From assembly GCF_002022415.1 (NCBI RefSeq), contig NZ_MUBG01000001.1:1675424-1739423 (forward strand): a DNA stretch of 64,000 nt, written 5' to 3'. Below, one piece after another: positions 18,729 through 28,733 of this stretch. How positions within the stretch are numbered: the first letter of the stretch is position 1; each line of letters begins with the position of its first letter. This DNA comes from Bartonella sp. WD12.1 (GTDB taxonomy: Bacteria > Pseudomonadota > Alphaproteobacteria > Rhizobiales > Rhizobiaceae). The notes beneath the pieces are model-generated. The model saw nothing but the letters and a program-made list of their open reading frames with translations. It was not told the origin of the DNA and did no database searches. A program made the position numbers and the translations under genes.

Positions 18729-20303
18729 ATGGTGGATAAATTGAGTTCTAGAGCTAATTCCTTGAAAAGGGTTTCGGTGGATGTTCTGTCGACAGAAAGA
18801 GCAATAAATCAAATGACGAATATAAATGAAATGGGTGGTACAAGTACTCTTGGAGAGCATCCAGTTATTTTGGAAGAAGAAGGTGCAGCTGCTTTTGCAC
18901 GTGTGATGGCGCAATTAAAAGTGCGGGTTGGTGTTGAGGCTTATACCAGTTGGTTTGGTCGTTTGAAGCTTTCCGAGTATAATCGCAATCTTGTGAAACT
19001 TTCTGTTCCTACAGCATTTTTGCGTTCATGGATTAATAATCATTACGGTTCTCTTTTAACCAGTTTATGGCAACAGGAAAATTCAGCGATTCTTCGGGTT
19101 GAAGTTATTGTTCGTGATTTAAAACGTGTTTCAAAAAATGAAGTATGCAAAACAAATGGCAGCTCTGTTGTTGCAGTTCCTGAGGAGCAGAATACTTCAT
19201 CTTTAGCTGAGAGTTATGTGGAGTATTCAACCAAGAATTCTCAGGCAGGAATCTTTGGTTCGCCACTTGATTCGCGTTATACTTTTGAAAATTTTGTTGA
19301 GGGGGCTTCAAATCGTGTTGCTTTAGCTGCAGCGCATTCAATTGCAGAGGGGCATAAAAGTGCGTTGCGATTTAACCCTCTTTTTATTCATGCATCAGTT
19401 GGTTTGGGAAAAACGCATTTGCTTCAAGCTATTGCGGCTGCCGCTTTGAAGCGTTTAACGCCCGCGCGGGTTATTTATTTGACTGCTGAATATTTTATGT
19501 GGCGTTTTGCGACAGCTATTCGTGATAATAATGCTCTTTCTTTTAAAGAACAGCTTCGCGATATTGATCTTTTAATTATTGATGATATGCAATTTTTACA
19601 AGGTAAATCGATTCAACACGAATTTTGCCACTTGCTCAACATGTTACTTGATAGTGCAAAGCAGGTTATTGTGGCTGCAGATCGTCCACCAGCGGAATTG
19701 GAATCGCTTGATCTTCGGGTTCGCTCTCGTCTTCAAGGGGGAGTTGCTCTTGAAATTGAAGCGCCAGATTATGAAATGCGCTTAAAAATGTTGCAGCAAC
19801 GATTAAAAGTAGCGCGACAAGATGATAGTGCAATTGAAATTTCTAATGATATTTTAGAATATATTGCTAAAACGATTTTAGGGTCAGGGCGCGATATTGA
19901 AGGAGCATTTAATCAGCTTTTATTCCGTCAATCTTTTGAATCTGATTTGTCTTTAGAGCGTGTTGATGAATTATTAGGTCATTTGACACGTTCGGGTGAG
20001 CCAAAACGTATTCGAATTGAGGAAATTCAACGTACAGTTGCACGCCATTATAACGTTTCTAAGCAAGATTTATTATCCAATCGCCGAACACGTACGGTTG
20101 TTAAGCCACGACAAGTTGCAATGTATTTGGCAAAAGTGTTAACACCTCGCTCGTTGCCTGAAATTGGGCGTCGTTTTGGAGGGCGCGATCATACAACAGT
20201 TTTACATGCTGTACGCAAAATTGAAGATTTGATTTATGATGATAAGACTTTAGCTAAAGAACTTGAGTTGCTTAAGCGACTAATTGGAGAACAAGCTGTA
20301 TAA
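18729..20303 (+). CDS. dnaA: Chromosomal replication initiator DnaA
   Basis: AAA+ ATPase that binds DnaA boxes, melts the origin and loads helicase. 524 aa. N-terminal domain I begins after a roughly 50-residue extension ([24 protein letters not shown]). The AAA+ core shows [19 protein letters not shown], Walker A in VGLGKTHLL, Walker B in [13 protein letters not shown] and sensor II in [12 protein letters not shown]. The C-terminal DNA-binding helix-turn-helix signature is present ([17 protein letters not shown]). It leads the dnaA-dnaN-recF group, as in Brucella. The extended N terminus may be partly a start-choice effect; other starts inside are possible. Confidence 0.97.
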   Translation: MVDKLSSRANSLKRVSVDVLSTERAINQMTNINEMGGTSTLGEHPVILEEEGAAAFARVMAQLKVRVGVEAYTSWFGRLKLSEYNRNLVKLSVPTAFLRSWINNHYGSLLTSLWQQENSAILRVEVIVRDLKRVSKNEVCKTNGSSVVAVPEEQNTSSLAESYVEYSTKNSQAGIFGSPLDSRYTFENFVEGASNRVALAAAHSIAEGHKSALRFNPLFIHASVGLGKTHLLQAIAAAALKRLTPARVIYLTAEYFMWRFATAIRDNNALSFKEQLRDIDLLIIDDMQFLQGKSIQHEFCHLLNMLLDSAKQVIVAADRPPAELESLDLRVRSRLQGGVALEIEAPDYEMRLKMLQQRLKVARQDDSAIEISNDILEYIAKTILGSGRDIEGAFNQLLFRQSFESDLSLERVDELLGHLTRSGEPKRIRIEEIQRTVARHYNVSKQDLLSNRRTRTVVKPRQVAMYLAKVLTPRSLPEIGRRFGGRDHTTVLHAVRKIEDLIYDDKTLAKELELLKRLIGEQAV

Positions 20304-20497
20304 CATTGATAATTTTTTATTCTATTTGTTAATATGCTGGAAAGATCCAGTGAGAATAGTCGTTTTTGCTTATGTGATGCCCTATTGCCATTTTAGTAGA
20401 GGTTGCATAAACTTCAACTATGATTCTTTAAATGAATCGAGTGCTTTGGCTGAGCGAATTCCTATAGTTATGAAATAAATTATCAACGGGGATTTTT

Positions 20498-21619
20498 ATG
20501 CACATTACAATTGACCGTAATCAATTTTTAAAGTCTCTTAATCGTGTTCATCGTGTAGTTGAGCGTCGTAATACAATTCCTATTTTGTCAAATGTATTGA
20601 TTAACGCAAGTGGTGATGGTGTACAATTAAAAGCAACAGATCTTGATATTGAGGTTATAGAGTCTTCTTTAGCTAAAGTTGAGCAAGAAGGAGCAATAAC
20701 TGTTCCGGCGCATTTGCTTTATGACATTGTTCGTAAGCTTTCCAGTGGAAGTGAGATTGTATTAAAGGTTGATAACAATCAAGCAAATACAATGTCTGTT
20801 GTTTCTGGTTGTGCTAATTTTCAACTTCAATGTCTTCCTAAGGTAGATTTTCCAGAGTCACTTCCAGGTCAGTTTAGTTGTCGTTTTTCTTTATCGGCAT
20901 CAGATTTAAAGCGTTTATTTGATTGTACACAATTTGCTATTTCGACTGAAGAAACACGTTATTATCTTAATGGTATTTATTTTCATGTCGTTGATGATGG
21001 TGTTTTGAAGTTGCGTTTGGTTGCAACTGATGGCCATCGTTTAGCACAGGTTGATATGGAGGCGCCTTCAGAAATTAAGGATATGCCGGGTGTTATTATT
21101 CCTCGTAAAGCTGTAGGAGAGTTACAAAAACTACTTTCCGAAGAAACTGAGGGTGATGTTTCTATAGAACTCTCAGAAACAAAGATTCGTTTCTCTGTTG
21201 GATCTGTAGTTTTGACATCGAAGTTAATTGATGGAACATTTCCAGAATATCAACGCGTTATTCCTTTGAGTAATGATAAAAAACTAGCTGTCAACCGACA
21301 GGATTTTTCTGCTGCAGTTGATCGTGTTTCAACAATTTCAAATGATCGTGGTCGTGCGGTAAAATTAACAATCGAAAATGGGCAGCTAAAGCTTGTAGTT
21401 AATAATCCTGATTCTGGAAGTGCAGAAGATCAATTGGCTGCAGATTATACATCTGATCCGCTTGAGATAGGCTTTAATTCACGTTATCTTTTAGATATTG
21501 CTGGGCAACTTTCAAGCGATGAAATGGTTTTTATGCTAGCTGATGCTGGGGCACCAGCACTGATTCGTGAAAGTGATGATGCAAATGCACTTTATGTGCT
21601 GATGCCTATTCGTGTTTAA
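20498..21619 (+). CDS. dnaN: DNA polymerase III beta subunit (sliding clamp)
   Basis: Ring-shaped dimer that tethers DNA polymerases. 373 aa, three repeated clamp domains. Marks: MHITIDRNQFLKSLNRV, ERRNTIPILSNVLI, ATDGHRLAQV, GTFPEYQRVIP and a C terminus ALYVLMPIRV close to the family's Met-Pro-x-Arg ending. The GGGG ribosome site is about 7 bp before the ATG. The 194 bp between dnaA and dnaN hold no other gene. Confidence 0.97.
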   Translation: MHITIDRNQFLKSLNRVHRVVERRNTIPILSNVLINASGDGVQLKATDLDIEVIESSLAKVEQEGAITVPAHLLYDIVRKLSSGSEIVLKVDNNQANTMSVVSGCANFQLQCLPKVDFPESLPGQFSCRFSLSASDLKRLFDCTQFAISTEETRYYLNGIYFHVVDDGVLKLRLVATDGHRLAQVDMEAPSEIKDMPGVIIPRKAVGELQKLLSEETEGDVSIELSETKIRFSVGSVVLTSKLIDGTFPEYQRVIPLSNDKKLAVNRQDFSAAVDRVSTISNDRGRAVKLTIENGQLKLVVNNPDSGSAEDQLAADYTSDPLEIGFNSRYLLDIAGQLSSDEMVFMLADAGAPALIRESDDANALYVLMPIRV

Positions 21620-21631
21620 GGATAATGCGCC

Positions 21632-22804
21632 TTGCAGTGCAATGCTAGCCGTGTACATAAGGTAACAGTGAGGCAGCTGAAATTAACGCATTATCGCAAT
21701 TATTGCTCTTTCAATATTCATTTGTCAGGTCAGCATGTAGTTTTTACTGGTCATAACGGTGCTGGTAAAACTAATCTTTTAGAAGCGTTATCTTTTCTTT
21801 CCCCTGGTCGTGGGTTACGGCGTGCGGCTTACTCTGATATCAGTTTTTCTAAGAGTAGAGGGGTTGCATTTGTTGTGTTTGCTCGTCTTCAATGTGCTCT
21901 TTATGGTGAAGTGCATATTGGTACAACTTTAGAGACTGGTGATAGTGGCCGAAAAGTACATATTAATGGTGTGCATGAGTCGTGTGATTGTTTGACAGAT
22001 TATTGCCATGTGAGTGTGTTGACTCCTTCTATGGATGGACTTTTTATGGGGCCTGCACTTGATCGACGTCGTTTTTTAGATCGTATGGTTTTGGCTATTG
22101 ATTCTTTACATGGCCGGCGTATCGCAGATTATGATAAGGCTATGCGTGCGCGTAATCGTTTGTTTTTAGATGGAAATGAAGATTGTGCTTGGTTTGATGC
22201 TTTAGAGGCGCAGATGGCTGAACTTGCGACAGCTATTGCGGCTGCACGGGTTGATGTTATTCAGCTTTTGAATGATATGTCTGAGCAAACATCGTCTTAT
22301 ACACCTTTTCCACGAGCTTTTCTGCAAATTGATGGTTTTTTGGAAAAAGCTCTTGGAACAACATCAGCAATTGAAGTTGAAGAACAGTTTTTAGACCGGT
22401 TGCGTCGCAATCGCCCGGTAGATTGTGCTGCTAGGCGAACATTAGAAGGGCCGCATCGCACAGATTTGCAGGTTTTTTATGCGGATAAAAATATAGCTGC
22501 AACATCTTGTTCAACAGGTGAGCAGAAAGCTTTGTTGACAGGTTTAGTGTTATGTCATGCGCGTTTAACAGGTATGATGTCAAATATGACACCTATTCTT
22601 CTTCTTGATGAAATGGCTGCGCATCTTGATTCTCGTCGGCGTGCTGCTTTATTTGATATTCTTGATGATTTAGGTAGTCAGACATTTATGACGGGAACAG
22701 ATCGTGTTTTGTTTGATTCTTTAAAAGGACGAGCAGAGTTCTTTGAGATTGAAGATGGAGCTTTATTGCAGCAAGAAACCTATTCAAAGTTTGTGATGGG
22801 ATAA
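21632..22804 (+). CDS. recF: DNA replication and repair protein RecF
   Basis: SMC-like ATPase that loads RecA at gaps with RecO and RecR. 390 aa: LKLTHYRNY, Walker A GHNGAGKTNLL, signature STGEQKALLTGL, Walker B ILLLDEMAAHLD and the family's GPHRTDL. The start is TTG at 21632, 12 bp after the dnaN stop, with AGGA about 10 bp upstream; no nearer in-frame ATG is suitable. The RecR partner in this window (62.1-62.7 kb) is frameshifted near its C terminus. Confidence 0.94.
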   Translation: MQCNASRVHKVTVRQLKLTHYRNYCSFNIHLSGQHVVFTGHNGAGKTNLLEALSFLSPGRGLRRAAYSDISFSKSRGVAFVVFARLQCALYGEVHIGTTLETGDSGRKVHINGVHESCDCLTDYCHVSVLTPSMDGLFMGPALDRRRFLDRMVLAIDSLHGRRIADYDKAMRARNRLFLDGNEDCAWFDALEAQMAELATAIAAARVDVIQLLNDMSEQTSSYTPFPRAFLQIDGFLEKALGTTSAIEVEEQFLDRLRRNRPVDCAARRTLEGPHRTDLQVFYADKNIAATSCSTGEQKALLTGLVLCHARLTGMMSNMTPILLLDEMAAHLDSRRRAALFDILDDLGSQTFMTGTDRVLFDSLKGRAEFFEIEDGALLQQETYSKFVMG

Positions 22805-22827
22805 TAATTGAGAAAAAGAGGCTTGTT

Positions 22828-23283
22828 GTGTCTGCAATTATAACGGTTTTAAATGGTCCTAATTTGAATTTTCTTGGAAGACGTGAACCAGAAATTTATG
22901 GCAGTGAAACCTTAGAAGATATTGAAAAATCTTGCAAAGATTATGCAATAAACCTTGGAATAACGGTGCAATTTTATCAGAGTAATTATGAAGGACAATT
23001 GATTGAGTGGATACAAGCAGCAACTGGAGTAAGTGCTGGATTGATTATTAATCCAGCTGCTTATAGTCATACATCTCTTGCAATTCTTGATGCATTAAAG
23101 ATGTTTTCAGGGCTAATAGTAGAGGTTCATTTGTCAAATATTTATCAGCGTGAATCCTTTCGTCACCATTCTTATATTTCTATGGGGGTAGATGCAGTTA
23201 TTGTCGGGTGTGGGGGTGAGGGATATTTATTTGCACTTAATTATATTGCCAAGCGGCTAAAATGTGGTGTAAAAAAGGCATAA
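22828..23283 (+). CDS. aroQ: 3-Dehydroquinate dehydratase, type II
   Basis: Third step of the shikimate pathway, 3-dehydroquinate to 3-dehydroshikimate. 151 aa, normal for the dodecameric type II enzyme. Motifs: VLNGPNLNFLGRREPEIYG with the catalytic Arg/Tyr loop, QSNYEGQLIEWI, NPAAYSHTS, EVHLSNIYQRESFRHHS. Start is GTG at 22828 with AGAGG upstream. It lies 23 bp after recF on the same strand and could be read with it. Confidence 0.95.
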   Translation: MSAIITVLNGPNLNFLGRREPEIYGSETLEDIEKSCKDYAINLGITVQFYQSNYEGQLIEWIQAATGVSAGLIINPAAYSHTSLAILDALKMFSGLIVEVHLSNIYQRESFRHHSYISMGVDAVIVGCGGEGYLFALNYIAKRLKCGVKKA

Positions 23284-23308
23284 ATTAGACAATATTGATA
23301 AGGTGTGT

Positions 23309-23338
23309 TTGACATTTTCTTAATAATTTGTTTCAAAT
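23309..23338 (+). promoter_or_regulatory. Possible cyo operon promoter
   Basis: Consensus TTGACA at 23309-23314, with TCAAAT at 23333-23338 (18-bp spacing, four of six matches). It lies 75 bp before cyoA in the 129-bp gap after aroQ. The -10 box is weak, so this is tentative. Confidence 0.35.
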
Positions 23339-23412
23339 GAGTAAGATAACTTATAAAAATACTATTACTGTTTTTATGATAATTTATTAGTACATATAAC
23401 AGGCAGGTCAGA

Positions 23413-24384
23413 ATGAGAAACTGTTTTGAACAAATTAAGATGCTTGCTATTTTAGGGGGAGCGTTACTTTTATCTGGTTGTAAATTCGATGTTCTTCAAC
23501 CTGAGGGATATATTGCACGTCAACAGCTTACTTTAATTGTTATATGTGTTCTTGTTATGCTTTGTGTCGTGATTCCAGTGATGATTGCGGTAGTCCTTTT
23601 GGCTATTAAATATCGCGCATCGAACACAGCAGCAGATTATTTGCCTGATTGGGGGCACTCAAATAAAATTGAAGCTTTTATGTGGGGTATTCCAATTGTT
23701 ATTGTTGCGATTTTAGGTTTATTGACGGCTTATTACACTTATAGGCTTGAACCTTCAAATCCACTTCCAGTAGATGTTGTTGGTGAGGAGAAGCCGTTGC
23801 AGGTCGATGTTGTGGCTCTGGATTGGAAATGGTTGTTTATTTATCCTGAATATGGTGTTGCATCGATCAATGAAATTTATGCGCCAGAAGGTCGTCAAGT
23901 ATTGTTGCAGTTAACATCAGAAAACTCTGTTAATGCATTCTGGGTACCAAAACTTGGTACAGTTCTTTATGCTATGCCGCAGATGAATTCTAAATTACAT
24001 TTAGTGGCTGATGAGCAAGGAATATTCAATGGGAGCTCGGCAAACTATAGTGGTGATGGTTTTTCAGGTATGCGTTTTCAATGGCATTCTGTGTCTTTAG
24101 AGGATTTCGATGATTGGATTGCTAAAGCTCGGGCGAGTGGACAAAAACTTGATCGTTCATCTTATCGTCAACTTTCAAGTGTACCTCGTATGGGTGATGT
24201 TGTCGCGAAAGAAAAAGATGCTGAAGTGCGTTATTTTGCACCTGTTGAAGAACGGCTTTATTATCGAATTGTTAACCGGTGTGTTGATGAAAATACGATA
24301 TGTAATGAAGACTTAATGAAGCGTGCTGCCGCTCAAACACTTTGGGGTACACTTTGTTCTGTTTTTGATCCGGGTGTTCTTTAA
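23413..24384 (+). CDS. cyoA: Cytochrome bo3 ubiquinol oxidase subunit II
   Basis: Quinol-oxidase subunit II, lipid-anchored in the inner membrane. 323 aa. Signal and lipobox LLLSGC (Cys about residue 23), two membrane helices (about 42-67 and 89-110), then a periplasmic cupredoxin domain (VDVVALDWKWLFIYPEYG, FWVPKLGTVLYAMPQMN, GFSGMRFQWHSV). The CuA ligands of cytochrome c oxidases are absent, as expected for a quinol oxidase. First gene of cyoABCD. Confidence 0.96.
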   Translation: MRNCFEQIKMLAILGGALLLSGCKFDVLQPEGYIARQQLTLIVICVLVMLCVVIPVMIAVVLLAIKYRASNTAADYLPDWGHSNKIEAFMWGIPIVIVAILGLLTAYYTYRLEPSNPLPVDVVGEEKPLQVDVVALDWKWLFIYPEYGVASINEIYAPEGRQVLLQLTSENSVNAFWVPKLGTVLYAMPQMNSKLHLVADEQGIFNGSSANYSGDGFSGMRFQWHSVSLEDFDDWIAKARASGQKLDRSSYRQLSSVPRMGDVVAKEKDAEVRYFAPVEERLYYRIVNRCVDENTICNEDLMKRAAAQTLWGTLCSVFDPGVL

Positions 24385-24460
24385 AAAGGCATCAATCGAG
24401 AAAAAACTCTTTTTAAAAAAGGTTTTTTAAAACTAAAATTCATTGGATATGGGGTAAGAA

Positions 24461-26479
24461 ATGTTTGGAAGACTTACGGATCCTACGGCTGGTGCTTTTC
24501 ATGCACTTACACATGAGCCAATTGTTCTTCATACATGTATTGCAATTGTTGTGATTGGCTTGGTTGCAGTTATTGCTTTAACGGCGCTTGGCTGGTGGGG
24601 AATTCTTTGGCGTAATTGGATTACAACAGTTGATCATAAACGCATTGGCATTATGTATATCGTTCTCGGAATTATCATGCTTGTTCGTGGTTTTGCTGAC
24701 GCGATTATGATGCGAACACATCAGGCTATGGCGCTTGGTAATGAAACAGCAGGTTATTTGCCTCCTGAGCATTTTGATCAGATTTTCTCGGCTCATGGTG
24801 TTATTATGATTTTCTTCATGGCGACACCAATTTTATTTGGTCTTTTTAATTACCTTATACCTCTTCAAATCGGCGCTCGTGATGTCGCGTTTCCGTTTGC
24901 AAATAATCTAGGATTTTGGATTACGGTTGCGGGAGCAATACTGCTCAATATATCTCTTGGAGTTGGCAATTTTGGTCGTGGTGGTTGGTTGATGTATCCA
25001 CCTTTCTCAGAGTTACAAAGCAGTCCAGATACAGGTGTCGATTATTATTTGTGGTCACTTCAGCTTTCTGGTATCGCGACAACGATGGGAGCAATCAATT
25101 TTGTTGCAACTATTATTAAAATGCGTGCTCCTGGGATGACATTGATGAAAATGCCCATTTTTTGTTGGGGAGCTTTTGTTAGCAATATTCTTATTTTAGT
25201 TATTTATCCTGTTTTAGCTGTAGCGTTTGCGTTGTTAGCAGGTGACCGTTATTTGGGTATGAATTTTTTCACCAATGCAGCTGGTGGCAATCCAATGGTC
25301 TGGATTAATTATGTTTGGATTTTTGGTCACCCTGAAGTTTATGTTTTAGTTATCCCCGCTTTTGGGATTATTTCTGAAATCGTACCTACTTTTTCTTCAA
25401 AACGCCTTTTTGGGTATAGCTCAATGGTTTGGGCGATTTTGGTTATTTTGATTCTTTCACTTATTGTTTGGGGACACCATTTCTTTACAATGGGTGGTGG
25501 TGAAGCTGTTAATACTTTCTTTGGCGTTGCAACAATGATTATTGCGATTCCAACGGGTGTTAAGGTCTTTAATTGGTTGCTCACTATGTATAAGGGTCGA
25601 ATTCGCTTTGAGCCTCCTATGCTTTGGTGTATGGGGATGATGTTTACATTTGTTGGTGGTGGATTAACAGGTGTTTTGATGGCGATTGTGCCTGCTGATT
25701 GGCAATTTCATAATTCTCTATTTTTGGTGGGTCATTTTCACCATACAATTATTGGGGGTGTTGTCTTTGCTTATTTGGGTGGTCTGGCTTTTTGGTTTCC
25801 AAAAGTTTTTGGTGTTAAACCAAACCGCATGTTAGGTATTGCATCTTTCTGGTGTTGGTTTATTGGTTTTTACATTGCTTTCTTCCCGGTTTATATACTT
25901 GGTTTAATGGGTGCTACGCGTCGTCTCCAACACTATATTGAACCTAGTTGGCAGCCAATGTTTATTATTGCTGCGGTGGGAGCTTTTATTATTCTTCTTG
26001 GTATCCTTTGTTTTGTGCTCCAAGTTCTTTTGGCGATTTGGTATGGTATCAAGCATAAGGGGCGCTTGCCAGTAACATCAAATGATCCTTGGGGTGATGC
26101 ACGTACGCTTGAATGGTTGGCTTCTTCTCCTCCTCCTGCTTATAATTTTGCAATTATTCCAGAGGTACAGGCTGAGGATGCTTATTGGGATATGAAGAAA
26201 AATGGTTATCAGCGCCCAACGAGTGGATTTACAAAAATCCATATGCCGTCAAATACATCAGCTGGAGTTATTGCAGGTTTATTCTCATTAATTGTAGGTT
26301 TTGCGCTTGTCTGGCATATTTGGTGGCTTGTTGCGATTGGGGTGATTGGCTTTATTGCAACGATTGTTTGCCATTCATTAATGGGCGATCATCATGGTTA
26401 TTATATTCCAGCTGAAGAAGTGCAGAAAACAGAAGACACCTTCACAGCTGTTCTTAAAGAACAAGGAGTAAAAGCATGA
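24461..26479 (+). CDS. cyoB: Cytochrome bo3 ubiquinol oxidase subunit I
   Basis: Catalytic heme-copper subunit that reduces O2 to water and pumps protons. 672 aa, about 15 membrane spans. CuB and heme ligands are present: HGVIMIFFMA (low-spin heme His), FGHPEVYVLVIP with the cross-linked His-Tyr pair, WGHHFFTMG (CuB histidines) and VGHFHHTIIGG (heme o and b ligands). The K-channel and D-channel regions look ordinary. It overlaps cyoC by 4 bp. This oxidase supports growth at higher oxygen. Confidence 0.97.
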   Translation: MFGRLTDPTAGAFHALTHEPIVLHTCIAIVVIGLVAVIALTALGWWGILWRNWITTVDHKRIGIMYIVLGIIMLVRGFADAIMMRTHQAMALGNETAGYLPPEHFDQIFSAHGVIMIFFMATPILFGLFNYLIPLQIGARDVAFPFANNLGFWITVAGAILLNISLGVGNFGRGGWLMYPPFSELQSSPDTGVDYYLWSLQLSGIATTMGAINFVATIIKMRAPGMTLMKMPIFCWGAFVSNILILVIYPVLAVAFALLAGDRYLGMNFFTNAAGGNPMVWINYVWIFGHPEVYVLVIPAFGIISEIVPTFSSKRLFGYSSMVWAILVILILSLIVWGHHFFTMGGGEAVNTFFGVATMIIAIPTGVKVFNWLLTMYKGRIRFEPPMLWCMGMMFTFVGGGLTGVLMAIVPADWQFHNSLFLVGHFHHTIIGGVVFAYLGGLAFWFPKVFGVKPNRMLGIASFWCWFIGFYIAFFPVYILGLMGATRRLQHYIEPSWQPMFIIAAVGAFIILLGILCFVLQVLLAIWYGIKHKGRLPVTSNDPWGDARTLEWLASSPPPAYNFAIIPEVQAEDAYWDMKKNGYQRPTSGFTKIHMPSNTSAGVIAGLFSLIVGFALVWHIWWLVAIGVIGFIATIVCHSLMGDHHGYYIPAEEVQKTEDTFTAVLKEQGVKA

Positions 26480-27141
26480 GTGCGGTAACAATGAATAATG
26501 TTTGCGCGGATGAGCATCACCACGACAATAGTTCGGTAATGATATTTGGATTTTGGATTTATATCCTTTCGGACTTAATCGTGTTTGCGACGCTTTTTTC
26601 AAGTTTTGCTGTATTTTCTGCTTCTTATGGTGGAGGTAAAGCAGGTAGTGAGTTTATTCATTTAAACTTTGTTTTGGTTGAAACTGCTATTTTGTTATTA
26701 TCATCAATTACCTACGGTTTTGTGATGGTACAAACCCACAAGGGTAATTTGGCTGGCGTACGTTTATGGATGGCTATAACCTTTGTACTTGGGTCTTGCT
26801 TTATTGGGATGGAAATTTATGAATTTCGTGAACTTTTAAGTGAGGTGTATTATTATGATGCTGGTGCTTATGCTGGTGTTGATTTAACAACAGGTACGCA
26901 ACTTTTTGGGCGAGAGGTTCTGTCTGCTTATTGGTCAGCATTTTTTGCTTTGGTTGGTACGCACGGTCTCCATGTAAGTGTTGGTCTACTTTGGATGATT
27001 GTGATGTTTTTTCACCTATGTCGTAGTGGTTTGGATCAGAATAACAAAACACGTTTAACATGCCTTTCAATTTTCTGGCATTTGCTTGATATTGTTTGGG
27101 TTGGTGTTTTTACTATGGTTTACTTGTTAGGAGCACTGTAA
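26476..27141 (+). CDS. cyoC: Cytochrome bo3 ubiquinol oxidase subunit III
   Basis: Five-span subunit III of the bo3 oxidase. 221 aa with an N-terminal His-rich stretch (DEHHHDNSS), FGFWIYILSDLIVFATLF, the conserved acidic GMEIYEF and GTHGLHVSVGLLWM. It overlaps cyoB by ATGA and runs into cyoD with a TAATG junction, so the four genes should be translationally coupled. Confidence 0.96.
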   Translation: MSAVTMNNVCADEHHHDNSSVMIFGFWIYILSDLIVFATLFSSFAVFSASYGGGKAGSEFIHLNFVLVETAILLLSSITYGFVMVQTHKGNLAGVRLWMAITFVLGSCFIGMEIYEFRELLSEVYYYDAGAYAGVDLTTGTQLFGREVLSAYWSAFFALVGTHGLHVSVGLLWMIVMFFHLCRSGLDQNNKTRLTCLSIFWHLLDIVWVGVFTMVYLLGAL

Positions 27142-27719
27142 TGAGCACGCATGACAAAGCACATAATCCAAGTACTATCTCTTATTTGGTTGGTTTTATT
27201 CTAGCTGTTTTTTTTACTTTAGGTTCTTTTATTCCTGTAATGTATGGGATGTTGGACAGTTGGGCGGTTAGTACGAAAGTTATTTATCTCATTGGTATGG
27301 CGCTGATCCAGATTGTCGTACAGATTGTTTTCTTTTTGCACTTGAATTCTGGTCCAGATGCTAAGTGGAATTGGATAACCCTGTGGTTTGCAGCTATGTG
27401 CGTTTTCATTATTATTGGAGGAACGTGGTGGGCTATTTCTCATTTGAATTATAATATGATGGGTGGTTCAGGACGCATTATTGTGCCAAAAGTATTAGAA
27501 ATGAATGTAACTGAGCCAGAAGGGCCTGCATCAAGTATGCAAGAGCAGGAGGAACAAACATCAATACAGGAGCCGGAAGAACCAGTGCAAGGTACGCAGG
27601 AACCGGCGTCAAGTGTGCAACAGCAGGAGGAATTAGCACCAGATGTACAAGAACCGGCATCAAACGTACAAACGCCGGAAGAACCAGCGTTGAAAGATTC
27701 ATCGTCTTTTAATGACTAG
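27141..27719 (+). CDS. cyoD: Cytochrome bo3 oxidase subunit IV with acidic repeat tail
   Basis: Small subunit needed for assembly of the bo3 oxidase. From the ATG at 27141 (TAATG overlap with cyoC) it is 192 aa. Residues 1 to about 110 are the ordinary three-span CyoD (SYLVGFILAVFFTL, QIVVQIVFFLHLN, WWAISHLNYNMM). From about residue 120 a tail of some 70 residues follows that CyoD normally lacks: rich in Glu, Pro, Gln and Ser, with repeats of the type QEPASSVQ, QEPEEPVQ, TPEEPAL. The tail should face the cytoplasm or periplasm as a disordered acidic segment; its role is unknown. Confidence 0.93.
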   Translation: MSTHDKAHNPSTISYLVGFILAVFFTLGSFIPVMYGMLDSWAVSTKVIYLIGMALIQIVVQIVFFLHLNSGPDAKWNWITLWFAAMCVFIIIGGTWWAISHLNYNMMGGSGRIIVPKVLEMNVTEPEGPASSMQEQEEQTSIQEPEEPVQGTQEPASSVQQQEELAPDVQEPASNVQTPEEPALKDSSSFND

Positions 27720-27741
27720 AATGCTTTCATTTTAAAAGAGA

Positions 27742-27778
27742 AAGAGAATGATTCTATAGTAAAAGGAATCATTCTCTT
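27742..27778. terminator. Terminator after cyoABCD
   Basis: Perfect 13-bp inverted repeat AAGAGAATGATTC/GAATCATTCTCTT with an 11-nt loop, 23 bp after the cyoD stop. It lies between convergent cyoD and fabI. T residues follow only sparsely, but stem strength and position support a terminator, possibly working both ways. Confidence 0.75.
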
Positions 27779-27864
27779 AAATAATTTATAGACTTAAATA
27801 TTTTTGCAGGAATTTGTAGGAATTATTGAATAAGTGTTTCTACTTTTTTCTAATGTCTAAACCA

Positions 27865-28683
27865 TTATTCTCCTTGAGTTTCTTCACTTTGTTTTAGTTC
27901 TTCAAGTGTTGGCATGGACATAATATTGTATCCTGAATCAACATAGTGGATTTCTCCAGTAACGCCTGACGATAAATCAGAAAGCAAATAAAGAGCAGAT
28001 TTCCCAATCTCATTAATGTTTACAGTGCGACGGAGTGGTGCATTGCGACGTTGATATGAAAAGATTGCTCTTGCAGCTGCAATGCCATTGCCAGCTAAGG
28101 TTCTAACAGGGCCAGCTGAAATTGCGTTGACGCGGATACTTTGAGGACCAAAATCTGCAGCTAAATAACGCACCATAGCTTCTAAGGCTGCTTTAGCAAC
28201 GCCCATGATATTGTAGTTAGGAACAACTTGCTGTGAAGCTCCATAAGTGAGTGTTAAAAGTGTTCCACCATTGGGCATGAGCTTACCCGCGCGTTGAGCG
28301 ATTTCTGTAAAAGAATAAGCTGAAATTACCATTGTGCGAGTAAAATTCTCGCGGGTTGTAACATCAACATAACGCCCTTTTAATTGTGTTTTATCTGAAT
28401 AACCAATGGCATGGACAACAAAATCAATCGACCCCCACTCTTTTTTTAAATATTCAAAAACTTGGTCGACATTTTCAATTTTTTCAACGTCACACTCAAG
28501 TAATAATTTGCAGCCAAGTTTTTTTGCAAGCGGTTGAACGCGTTTTCCAAAGGCATCTCCTTGATAAGTCAAGGCTAGTTCAGCTCCTTCTTCTGCTAAT
28601 TGACATGCAATGCCCCAAGCAATTGAGTGATCATTCGCAATCCCCATAATGAGGCCACGCTTGCCCTCCATCAAACCTTTCAT
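27865..28683 (-). CDS. fabI: Enoyl-ACP reductase (NADH)
   Basis: Last step of each fatty-acid elongation cycle; the classical triclosan and isoniazid-family target. 272 aa short-chain dehydrogenase fold. Motifs: MGIANDHSIAWGIA (divergent glycine loop of FabI), CDVEKIENVDQVF, HAIGYSDKTQLKG, catalytic Tyr-x6-Lys in YNIMGVAK and RVNAISAGPVRTLA. Last gene of the fabA-fabB-fabI group on the minus strand, 50 bp after fabB. Confidence 0.96.
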   Translation of the reverse strand: MKGLMEGKRGLIMGIANDHSIAWGIACQLAEEGAELALTYQGDAFGKRVQPLAKKLGCKLLLECDVEKIENVDQVFEYLKKEWGSIDFVVHAIGYSDKTQLKGRYVDVTTRENFTRTMVISAYSFTEIAQRAGKLMPNGGTLLTLTYGASQQVVPNYNIMGVAKAALEAMVRYLAADFGPQSIRVNAISAGPVRTLAGNGIAAARAIFSYQRRNAPLRRTVNINEIGKSALYLLSDLSSGVTGEIHYVDSGYNIMSMPTLEELKQSEETQGE

Positions 28684-28733
28684 ATTATTTCTCCGTAAGA
28701 TCGTGCCATTGTCAATCAGTTAAGAATCATCAT

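Noticed and set aside
20284..20478. 64-codon frame between dnaA and dnaN
   Set aside because: Overlaps the end of dnaA and lacks a start signal; likely chance.
27478..27702. Open frame opposite the CyoD tail, rich in Leu, Val, Pro and Ala
   Set aside because: It is the mirror of the Glu/Pro repeats in cyoD; it has no ribosome site or family likeness.
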